From positions 1-7,401 of the forward strand of contig JANXMD010000779.1 of the NCBI GenBank assembly GCA_025354845.1: a stretch of DNA of 7,401 nt, written 5' to 3'. A program made the translations under genes and the position numbers. Under the pieces are notes generated by a model that saw only the letters and a program-made list of their open reading frames with translations, made no database searches and was not told where the DNA came from. Below, piece by piece: positions 1-6,420 of the stretch; position 1 is the first letter of the stretch; each line of letters starts with the position of its first letter. Origin of the DNA: Verrucomicrobiota bacterium (GTDB lineage: Bacteria > Verrucomicrobiota > Verrucomicrobiia > Limisphaerales > UBA9464).

Positions 1-3000
1 CATACCTCGCCCAATGTCGTGCTCGGCTGCACGGACTGCCATGGCGGCAATCCTGCGCGCGGACTCGCCATCACTGCCGCGCACGTTCAGCCGCGCAATC
101 CGGAATTCTGGACCACTTCCGCGAATCCTCCGAACTCGAATGTGGCCCTCAACCACGAGTCGCCGGAGTTCTTCCAGTTTTTAAATCCTGGCGATCTGCG
201 GGTTGCAAAAAAGGCGTGCGGCCTTTGCCACGCGGACATTGTCGAAAGGGTGGGCAATTCCATGATGAATCATGGAGCCATGCTTTGGAATGCGGCGGCC
301 TATAACAACGGATCGATCGATATCAAGAACGCCATTGTCGGTCAGGCGTACGGCGCGGATGGGATTCCGCTGCAACTGAACAATCCGTTCAAACCCACCT
401 CGGAGCAGACTCGCGCTTCCGGCATCCTTGAAACGCTCTATCCGTTGCCGCGCTTCAATCTTAGTCAGCCGGGAAATGTCTTCCGGATTTTCGAGAAAGG
501 CGGATTGGAACCGCTTTCACTCGGAATCCCGAGTCTCGATGAGCCGCCGGGCAAGCCGGAGCGGCGTCTGTCGGCGCGCGGTCTTGGCACGCTGAACCGC
601 ACGGATCCCATTTTTCTCGGTGCGCAAAAAACCCGGCTGCACGATCCGCTGCTTGGCTTTCTCGGATCGAATGATCATCCGGGCGATTACCGGTCGAGTG
701 GCTGCAGTGCCTGCCATGTCGTGTATGCGAACGATCGTTCGCCGAGTAGCTCCGGCTGGTGGCACACTTATGGGAACCAAGGCCTGAGCTTTTCCAAAGA
801 CCCCACCATTTCAAAGCGGGAGCGCGGGCATCCGGTGCTGCATCAGTTCACGCGTTCCATCCCGAGCGCGCAGTGCATGAACTGCCACATGCATCAGGGG
901 AATCTCTTCGTGAACCCGTTCCTCGGCTACGTCTGGTGGGATCAGGAGACCGACGGCGAGTTCATGTATCCGGCGGCGCAAAAGAATCCCACTGAGGAGG
1001 AACAGGCCGCATCGAACCGAGAGAACCCCGAGGCGGCCGCTGCGCGCGGACTTTGGGGAGATCGCGAGTTCCTGGAGAAAGTTGCTGAACTCAATCCGCA
1101 GTTGAAGCACACGCAGTTCGCCGATTACCACGGCCACGGTTGGATCTTCCGCGCCATCTTTAAGCGCGACCGTCAGGGCAAGCTTCTGGATCTTGAGGAT
1201 CAGGTCATCCCGCACGACGACGCCCACAAATGGGACAAGGCGGTTCACCTCAAGGACGTCCATCTCGCCCGCGGCATGCATTGTGTGGACTGCCATTTCC
1301 TCCACGACATGCACGGCAACGGCCTGCTGTACGCCGAGCCCCGTGCCGTCACCTCTATTGAATGCGTGGACTGCCACGGAACGGTCAACGCGCGTCCCAC
1401 GCTCATCACCAGCGGCAGCGGCGGCCCCTATGATGCGGCCACCAGAAAGCAGTCCGGCATCGACCTGCTCAAGACCAGCAACACCACCTGGGGACCGCGC
1501 TTTCGCTGGGAGGGAAAGAAGCTCATCCAACGCAGCTCGCTCGCTCCCGACCGCGAATGGGAGGTCCCGCAAGTGGTGGATTCCATCAATCCCAAGTCAC
1601 CCCGCTACAACGCCAAGTCCGCCTATGCGAAAACGCTGCGCCGGAACGGACGCGATTGGGGCGATGTTCCCGGTGGGATCCAACCGCAGGATCCCGAGTT
1701 GCGGGCTGCATTGAAAGAGGATCGAACCAGCACCTGTGCCCGCGAGCTGGCCCACGACAATTCGAGTGTGAGCTGCCAGGTCTGCCACACCTCCTGGGCC
1801 ACCAGCTGCTTTGGGTGCCACCTGCCCATGCGCGCCAATCAGCGCGTGCCGAACAACAAGTACGAGGGCGCCCTCACCCGCAACTACACCACCTACAACC
1901 CTCAGGTGGTGCGCGATGACGTCTTCCAACTGGGCATCGATGCCACCTACAAGGGGCATCGGCTGGGCGTCCTGCGGTCCTCGAGCGCAGTGATCGTCAG
2001 CTCGCAGAACGCCAACCGCGAGTGGGTCTATTCGCAGCAGCAGACGGTCAGCGCCGAGGGCTACAGCGGCCAGGCATTCAATCCCCACTTTCCGCACACC
2101 ACGAGCTCGATCGGCACTACGAAGAACTGCACCGACTGCCATCTCTCCGACGCCAACGACAACAACGCCTGGATGACCTCGCTGCTCGGGTTCGGAACCG
2201 GCACGGTGAACTTCTTCGGCCGTCATGCCTATGTCGGGTCGGGGTCGGGCGGACTCGACGCCGTGGTGTGGACCGAACGCGAGGAGCCCCAGGCCGCCTA
2301 TGGGAGCCACCTCCAGAAACTCGCCTATCCCGACAACTACAAGCAGCACACCGAGACCCGCCATGGGATCCTGCGCGAGGCGCATCATCATGAGGGACGT
2401 GAGATCCTCGATCTGACCTTGCGTGGCGAATACCTCTACACCGCCAACGGAGCGGACGGCTTCCAGGTCTTCGACGTGGCCAACGTCGATAACAAGGCCT
2501 TCAGTGAGCGCATCACCACCGCACCCGTCAGTCCGCTGGGGCAGCGCCTCTGGGTCAAGACACGTCACGCCACCAGCGTCACCCTGCCGACAACCCTCGG
2601 CGTGGATCCGCTGCGTCAACCTTATCCCAAGACGGAGAAACAGGGCGAATTCGGCGAGGTTTACACCGGCAACGAAGAGCAGCCCATTGGGTTGAATTAT
2701 GCCTTCGTCTACGTCACCGACTCCGAAGAGGGTCTAGTCATGCCGGTGGTCGGCACCCTGGTCGACGGCAACCCGGACAACAATTTCTTCGACGGGAAGA
2801 ACCCGGTCATTCGGTTCAATCCCGACGGCAAACTCACCGGCGCCATGCACAGCGCCTTTGCTGGAAAACATCTGTATGTGGTGGGAAAGAACGGCCTCTT
2901 CACCGTGCGCGTGCTGCAGGGCGGAAAGCCCGCGCCGAAGCTCGTGGGCGAACTCACCGTAGGGTTGAACCAGCCTCGTGCCATCGCGCTGCAATTCCGC

Positions 3001-3717
3001 TACGCCTTTGTGAGTGATGCCGACGGCGTCAAGGTGGTCGACGTCTCGAATCCGGAACAGCCGCGGCTCGCCGCCACGGTCCCGCTTGCCCATGCCGGAC
3101 GGCTTTACGCGGCCCGCACCTACCTGTACGTCCCGGACGGACCGGACGGACTGGCCATCGTCGACATCCAGAATCCCGAGAAACCCGCGTTGGTGCGGCA
3201 CTTCAACGCCGGGGGCCAGTTGAACGACTCGCGCGCCGTACAAATTGGCAGCATCGCCGCCTCGATGTACGCGTTGGTGGCCGATGGGCGAAACGGCCTG
3301 CGGGTGCTGCAGATGATCTCCCCGGAAAACGTTCCCGATCATTACGGCTTCAGCCCGCTCCCCGATCCAAAGCTCATTGCCACCTTCCCCACCGGGTCGC
3401 CCGCCGTGGCCGTGAGCCGTGGATTGGACCGGGACCGCGTGGTCGACGAGAGCGGCGGACAAACCGTGGTCTTCGGTCGTCGTGGCAGTCGGCCATTCAA
3501 CGAGGACGAATTCGGCCTGCTGCTCCGGCATCTTGATCCGGCGACCGGGAAGCACACCGGCGCCGAGTTCCGCGTCGAAGATCTCAGCCGAAAGGGCCCC
3601 GTCGCGCGCACCAAGTCGGGTCGCGACCTGACGCCCACTCGCGCCTTTGAGGGTGAACCCGAATCCAGCCCCCAGCCCACCGGACCTGGGGAGCGCTTGG
3701 TACGGAGGGGACGATGA
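1..3717 (+). CDS. Giant multihaem c-type cytochrome fused to LVIVD-type beta-propeller (5' partial)
   Basis: The frame is open from base 1 (1238 codons before TGA at 3715-3717), so the start, signal peptide and perhaps further haem sites lie upstream. The GTG at 19 is probably just an internal valine, nine bases before the first haem motif. Nine CXXCH motifs are visible, beginning at window residues 10, 73, 235, 292, 428, 455, 592, 603 and 710. Each should bind a covalent haem c, which requires export and periplasmic cytochrome maturation. Motifs seven and eight form a tight pair (CQVCHTSWATSCFGCH). The stretch around 428-458, with CVDCH, HDMHGNG and a second CVDCH, resembles planctomycete/verrucomicrobial multihaem proteins. 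From about residue 800 to 1107 there are six LVIVD-like blades with a recurring pattern such as VSDADGVKVVDVSNP and PDGPDGLAIVDIQNP, which should fold as a beta-propeller. A low-complexity charged tail follows. The likely role is extracytoplasmic electron transfer, substrate unknown. The cytochrome identity is near certain; the specific function is not. Confidence 0.93.
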   Translation, partial: HTSPNVVLGCTDCHGGNPARGLAITAAHVQPRNPEFWTTSANPPNSNVALNHESPEFFQFLNPGDLRVAKKACGLCHADIVERVGNSMMNHGAMLWNAAAYNNGSIDIKNAIVGQAYGADGIPLQLNNPFKPTSEQTRASGILETLYPLPRFNLSQPGNVFRIFEKGGLEPLSLGIPSLDEPPGKPERRLSARGLGTLNRTDPIFLGAQKTRLHDPLLGFLGSNDHPGDYRSSGCSACHVVYANDRSPSSSGWWHTYGNQGLSFSKDPTISKRERGHPVLHQFTRSIPSAQCMNCHMHQGNLFVNPFLGYVWWDQETDGEFMYPAAQKNPTEEEQAASNRENPEAAAARGLWGDREFLEKVAELNPQLKHTQFADYHGHGWIFRAIFKRDRQGKLLDLEDQVIPHDDAHKWDKAVHLKDVHLARGMHCVDCHFLHDMHGNGLLYAEPRAVTSIECVDCHGTVNARPTLITSGSGGPYDAATRKQSGIDLLKTSNTTWGPRFRWEGKKLIQRSSLAPDREWEVPQVVDSINPKSPRYNAKSAYAKTLRRNGRDWGDVPGGIQPQDPELRAALKEDRTSTCARELAHDNSSVSCQVCHTSWATSCFGCHLPMRANQRVPNNKYEGALTRNYTTYNPQVVRDDVFQLGIDATYKGHRLGVLRSSSAVIVSSQNANREWVYSQQQTVSAEGYSGQAFNPHFPHTTSSIGTTKNCTDCHLSDANDNNAWMTSLLGFGTGTVNFFGRHAYVGSGSGGLDAVVWTEREEPQAAYGSHLQKLAYPDNYKQHTETRHGILREAHHHEGREILDLTLRGEYLYTANGADGFQVFDVANVDNKAFSERITTAPVSPLGQRLWVKTRHATSVTLPTTLGVDPLRQPYPKTEKQGEFGEVYTGNEEQPIGLNYAFVYVTDSEEGLVMPVVGTLVDGNPDNNFFDGKNPVIRFNPDGKLTGAMHSAFAGKHLYVVGKNGLFTVRVLQGGKPAPKLVGELTVGLNQPRAIALQFRYAFVSDADGVKVVDVSNPEQPRLAATVPLAHAGRLYAARTYLYVPDGPDGLAIVDIQNPEKPALVRHFNAGGQLNDSRAVQIGSIAASMYALVADGRNGLRVLQMISPENVPDHYGFSPLPDPKLIATFPTGSPAVAVSRGLDRDRVVDESGGQTVVFGRRGSRPFNEDEFGLLLRHLDPATGKHTGAEFRVEDLSRKGPVARTKSGRDLTPTRAFEGEPESSPQPTGPGERLVRRGR
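3704..3708 (+). promoter_or_regulatory. Shine-Dalgarno of the NHL-repeat gene
   Basis: GGAGG lies five bases before the ATG at 3714, inside the last codons of the upstream cytochrome gene. It is the only strong Shine-Dalgarno found at a start in this window. It fixes the start of the downstream gene and, together with the ATGA overlap, points to translational coupling. Confidence 0.8.
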
Positions 3718-5003
3718 ACCGTCGGCGCACCCGAATCGTTGGATGGGTCCTCGCGATTGGCTTTGGGATATTCGGCTCTGGAAACGCGCAGGCGGTCGAT
3801 GCGGTGACCACCTTCGCCGGAAGCAACACCGTGGCGGGACATGCCGATGGACCGGCGGCGATCGCGCGCTTTTCGGATCCGGTCGGGCTGGCCATGGACG
3901 CCTCGGGAAACGTCTTGGTCGCCGACGCCGGCAATCACTGCATTCGCTGCGTCACGCCGACCGGAGTGGTAACCACCATCGCCGGAACCGCCGGAGTGAC
4001 AGGGAGCCTCGATGGCCTCGCAACCGCGGCCCGATTCGACACGCCTTCGGCGATTGCCGTGGGCCTGGACGGCGTGATCTTCATCAGCGACACCGGCAAT
4101 CACACCTTGCGCCGGCTTGATCGCAACGGGCGGGTCAGCACCCTCGCCGGCAAGCCGGGTGATGCCGGAGCGACAAATGGCGTCGGTTCCATTGCACGCT
4201 TCAACGCGCCGCTCGGACTGGCGGTTTCTGCTTCCGGGATCGTATTCGTGGCCGACTCGGGGAACCACATCATCCGTCGAATCGAGAGCAACGGGACCGT
4301 GACCACGCTCGCCGGGGTCGCTGAATCCTGGGGAGATCAGGATGGATCGGCCACCACCGCACGATTCAACGGGCCGGTGGGCCTCGCTCTGGATTCGGCG
4401 GGAAACCTGGTGGTCGCCGACGCCTTCAACCACACCTTGCGACGCATCACGCCCGACGGGACGGTCAGCACCCTCGCGGGCAAATCGGGCGAGGCTGGCA
4501 TCTTGGATGGTCCCGCCTCGGACGCGCGCCTCGGAACCCCGGCAGAACTCGCCTTGGACGCGCGGGGGAATCTGTACATCACTGACGCCTTCTATCACAC
4601 GATCCGTCGACTCGGGACGGACGGGCAGATGGAAACTGTGGCCGGACTTGCCGGCATCGACGGCGGCACCGATGGCAATTACGCGGCGGCCAGGTTCTTC
4701 AATCCGTACGGAGTGGCCATCACGCCCCGGGGCACGCTGATCGTGACCGACACCTACAACGCCACGCTTCGAGAACTTGTGGCTCCCTTCACACTGCGGG
4801 TAACCCCGGCCCCTCCGAAAGGAACGGTCATCCGGTGGGAGAGCGAACCCGGACAACGCTACCAGGTGTTCACCTGCACTGACTGGACCTTGCCCTGGAC
4901 CCCGGTTGGCGCACCGTTCACCGCATCCGGAATCACTTCAGAGTGGATCGACACCCTCTCCACCGCGTCGCCGGAACGTTGGTATCAGATCCGCATTCCT
5001 TGA
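3714..5003 (+). CDS. Exported NHL-repeat beta-propeller protein with C-terminal Trp/Tyr-rich module
   Basis: This is a 429-residue protein. It begins with a clear signal peptide: an Arg-rich start, a hydrophobic core at about residues 8-21 and a likely signal peptidase I cut after GNAQA (residue 27). Residues 32-355 are six consecutive NHL repeats of exactly 55 residues (the last is 49). Each has a TxAG opening, a DG, an ARF, a GLA-like strand, a G-N-L-x-V-x-D core and an NHTLRR-like end. Six units would close a six-bladed propeller, typically a protein- or ligand-binding scaffold. Residues 356-429 form a separate beta module (GQRYQVFTCTDWTLPW, then ERWYQIRIP at the end) of a kind common at the C-terminus of secreted verrucomicrobial proteins. 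The start is set by the Shine-Dalgarno at 3704-3708, and ATGA overlaps the cytochrome stop, so the two are probably one operon and may interact. Blade 1 carries CIRC (Cys76, Cys79) where other blades have TLRR; it is not a haem site because no His follows. The partner and ligand are unknown. Confidence 0.92.
   Translation: MNRRRTRIVGWVLAIGFGIFGSGNAQAVDAVTTFAGSNTVAGHADGPAAIARFSDPVGLAMDASGNVLVADAGNHCIRCVTPTGVVTTIAGTAGVTGSLDGLATAARFDTPSAIAVGLDGVIFISDTGNHTLRRLDRNGRVSTLAGKPGDAGATNGVGSIARFNAPLGLAVSASGIVFVADSGNHIIRRIESNGTVTTLAGVAESWGDQDGSATTARFNGPVGLALDSAGNLVVADAFNHTLRRITPDGTVSTLAGKSGEAGILDGPASDARLGTPAELALDARGNLYITDAFYHTIRRLGTDGQMETVAGLAGIDGGTDGNYAAARFFNPYGVAITPRGTLIVTDTYNATLRELVAPFTLRVTPAPPKGTVIRWESEPGQRYQVFTCTDWTLPWTPVGAPFTASGITSEWIDTLSTASPERWYQIRIP
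3807..4778 (+). repeat. Six in-frame tandem NHL units, 165-bp period
   Basis: The units are 3807-3971, 3972-4136, 4137-4301, 4302-4466, 4467-4631 and 4632-4778. The first five are exactly 165 bp and the last is 147 bp, with no insertion or deletion between blades. The DNA itself has diverged and similarity is mainly at protein level, although short blocks such as ACCCTCGCCGG/ACCCTCGCGGG recur. This is a coding repeat produced by domain duplication, not a separate genetic element. Confidence 0.9.
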
Positions 5004-5028
5004 CGCGGCATCGGTTCGGACGGCCGGA

Positions 5029-5041
5029 GACGCGAATTCGA
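5029..5041. repeat. Left copy of a 13-bp near-identical direct repeat
   Basis: GACGCGAATTCGA here matches GATGCGAATTCGA at 5185-5197 at 12 of 13 positions. The copies lie on either side of the compound palindrome, 62 bp before it and 14 bp after it. They may be an old insertion footprint or coincidence; the arms do not abut the palindrome as a fresh target duplication would. Confidence 0.35.
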
Positions 5042-5103
5042 TTCGATCCCTCACCTTCCAGACACCCACGCAGCGCAACCGTCAAACCCATCTCAGTCCC
5101 GCC

Positions 5104-5170
5104 CGTTCGGAGTCCCGTCTTCAGACGGTCCGGCGCCCCTCCAGACGGCCTGAAGGCCGGACTCCGAACG
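5104..5170. repeat. Compound intergenic palindrome (REP/BIME-like), cruciform-capable
   Basis: A perfect 12-bp outer stem pairs CGTTCGGAGTCC (5104-5115) with GGACTCCGAACG (5159-5170). Inside it are two perfect 6-bp hairpins with 2-base loops: CCGTCTTCAGACGG (5115-5128) and CGGCCTGAAGGCCG (5146-5159). Each shares one base with the outer stem, so not all pairs can form together. The linker at 5129-5145 is unpaired. Comparing the left 30 bases with the reverse complement of the right 30 gives 25 identities. Four of the five differences form two compensated base pairs in the hairpins. It sits in the 205-bp gap between the convergent ends of the NHL gene and the tetrahaem gene, a typical place for dispersed palindromic elements. 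It could also stop transcription from either side, but no U-tract follows, so a classic intrinsic terminator is not supported. Confidence 0.8.
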
Positions 5171-5184
5171 ATCCGCCAAGCGCC

Positions 5185-5197
5185 GATGCGAATTCGA
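5185..5197. repeat. Right copy of the 13-bp direct repeat
   Basis: GATGCGAATTCGA is the partner of the copy at 5029-5041, differing at one base. It lies between the palindrome and the 3' end of the tetrahaem cytochrome gene. Significance is uncertain. Confidence 0.35.
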
Positions 5198-5208
5198 GCC
5201 TTGTTGGT

Positions 5209-6384
5209 TCAACTGGCTCCAAGAGCCCGGGCGAAGCGCTCCAACGCCGCCGAAAATGCCGCGGGATTGAAATCCGGAAGCGATTGCGCCAGTCGGAACA
5301 ACTCTTTCAATTCCTGCTCCACCTTTGCCTCCAGCTTGGGATCGGACGCGGCAAGGAGACGATCCAATCCCAACACCAACCGTTCCGCACGACGGGCCAG
5401 AACCGGAACAGGAATTTCGGGATGCCGGAACGTCGTGGCCGAATCTGCCAGTTGGTGAAGCAACCCCGCCGTCATCACCGGGGTCCAGGTCAACCCGGCG
5501 GCCTCGCGAGCCCGCTGATCCGCCGACGCCTGGAGTGCGGCCGGCTCTGGGCCTGCGGAGTGGATCACGGTGCCGCCTGGAAATATCGCTGCCTCGGTGA
5601 CTTCCAGCACCCAGCGCAGCGCCGCCATCCGGGCCGGATTCCGATCATCCGCCGCCCCAGCTGCACCCTGCGCCTGGTGCCAGGCGATTTCCCGCAGGGC
5701 CACCGCCTGACCGACCCACCACGCGCGCGCCCCCGACGCCCCCGCGGGTTCCTTCCAATGCCGCGGCTCGGCTGCCGATTGACCGTCCAGTTCAAAGATC
5801 AATTCGGGATGCCCGGCCTGAATGAGGTCGCGGTCCACATGCTGATGACACGCCACGCAGGTGTTGGCCCGCACGTACGCGTTTTGAAGATCGCGCAACC
5901 CTGCGGACAGTTTGTTCGCGTAGGTGAATCCCTCTTTTTCCGTCCGGGTGTGAGTCCGAATCCAGGTCTCGGAGGGCGCGTGGCAGGCCTCGCACGAAAC
6001 CCCCTCGGTCCGATCCAACGCTGCCAATCGCCCCGCCTCCGGCACCGCCGCATTCGGCGCGTGACACACCACGCATCGCGCATGGTTGGCCGGATCCGCG
6101 ATGCCGGCCGCGGCGGCAATCTGGGTCGAGCGAGCGAGATTCAGGGTCGAGTTGGCGCGACGGTGGACATCCTTACCATTCCACTGGATCCATTGATCGC
6201 GCCGCTCACCCGCCCCACCATGACACGAGGACGACGCACACGACAGGCTGCCTAGATACCGAGGAACCCGTGGCTCCTCGGCTCCGAAAACGCGGAACGG
6301 GAGTTGAATTCCCAGAACGGGGACAACGAAGCACAAAGACGCGAAAAACCCCGCTTTTAACCGGTAAAGAGGTTTACTTCGCAT
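5209..6384 (-). CDS. Exported tetrahaem cytochrome c554-like protein
   Basis: From the ATG at 6384 this encodes 391 residues. The N-terminus is a signal sequence: basic RSKPLYRLK, a hydrophobic run at about 11-28 and a possible cut after VFGA (residue 35). I chose this ATG because the longer reading from TTG at 6420 would prepend 12 polar residues and overlap the divergent gene. Four haem sites follow: CASSSCH (residues 49-55, a CX4CH form), CVVCH (104-108), CEACH (131-135) and CVACH (176-180). Nearby His at 74, 101, 145, 182 and 192 could supply distal ligands, and AGHPELIFE (190-198) matches a motif typical of the cytochrome c554 family. The C-terminal half (about 200-391) has no haem site and looks mostly helical and Ala/Leu/Glu-rich. 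It is probably a periplasmic electron carrier. It is transcribed divergently from the flavin reductase and convergently with the NHL gene. No good Shine-Dalgarno precedes the ATG (GGAG is about 17 bases away). The family is confident; the redox partner is inferred. Confidence 0.9.
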   Translation of the reverse strand: MRSKPLYRLKAGFFASLCFVVPVLGIQLPFRVFGAEEPRVPRYLGSLSCASSSCHGGAGERRDQWIQWNGKDVHRRANSTLNLARSTQIAAAAGIADPANHARCVVCHAPNAAVPEAGRLAALDRTEGVSCEACHAPSETWIRTHTRTEKEGFTYANKLSAGLRDLQNAYVRANTCVACHQHVDRDLIQAGHPELIFELDGQSAAEPRHWKEPAGASGARAWWVGQAVALREIAWHQAQGAAGAADDRNPARMAALRWVLEVTEAAIFPGGTVIHSAGPEPAALQASADQRAREAAGLTWTPVMTAGLLHQLADSATTFRHPEIPVPVLARRAERLVLGLDRLLAASDPKLEAKVEQELKELFRLAQSLPDFNPAAFSAALERFARALGAS

Positions 6385-6391
6385 GCGACGA

Positions 6392-6420
6392 TTGATAGTC
6401 ACTCCGCAAGTCCGATGCAA
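6392..6420 (-). promoter_or_regulatory. Possible promoter of the tetrahaem cytochrome gene (weak)
   Basis: On the minus strand TTGCAT (6420-6415) is followed by a 17-bp spacer and TATCAA (6397-6392), giving 3/6 and 4/6 matches to the -35 and -10 consensus. Transcription would begin at or just before the ATG at 6384, giving a leaderless or nearly leaderless mRNA, which would fit the lack of a close Shine-Dalgarno. The -35 overlaps the first codons of the divergent reductase gene. The matches are weak and could be chance. Confidence 0.2.

Noticed and set aside
1597..2619. Minus-strand open frame of 340 codons, with a similar one at 811-1572
   Set aside because: Both are antisense to the haem region of the giant cytochrome. 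They are Gly/Val/Ala-rich without recognisable motifs, as expected opposite a GC-rich coding region.
3939..3950. CIRC in NHL blade 1 considered as a haem c site
   Set aside because: The residue after the second Cys is Val, not His, so it is not a CXXCH motif.
3807..4778. Regular 165-bp repeats considered as a CRISPR-like or satellite array
   Set aside because: The repeats stay in frame, are conserved at protein level as NHL blades and diverge at DNA level; there are no identical short repeats with unique spacers.
3342..4856. Long minus-strand open frame (504 codons) opposite the cytochrome tail and NHL gene
   Set aside because: Its sequence is rich in Arg, Gly, Ser and Pro with no recognisable domain. 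Its periodic look comes from being antisense to the NHL repeats. The plus-strand genes have signal peptide, Shine-Dalgarno and clear domains.
5104..5170. Palindrome as an intrinsic terminator
   Set aside because: No run of T follows the stem on either strand, and the double-hairpin design with compensated pairs fits a REP-like element better. A weak transcription-stopping effect is not excluded.
4906..6255. Plus-strand open frame of 449 codons spanning the intergenic palindrome and the tetrahaem gene
   Set aside because: It is Arg/Pro/Gln-rich, lacks a domain and runs antisense to a gene with four haem motifs and a signal sequence. It is a GC-rich shadow frame.
6385..6420. Extended start of the tetrahaem gene at TTG 6420 or GTG 6402
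   Set aside because: Both would place polar residues before the signal sequence. The TTG version would also overlap the first codons of the divergent reductase gene, and neither has a convincing Shine-Dalgarno.
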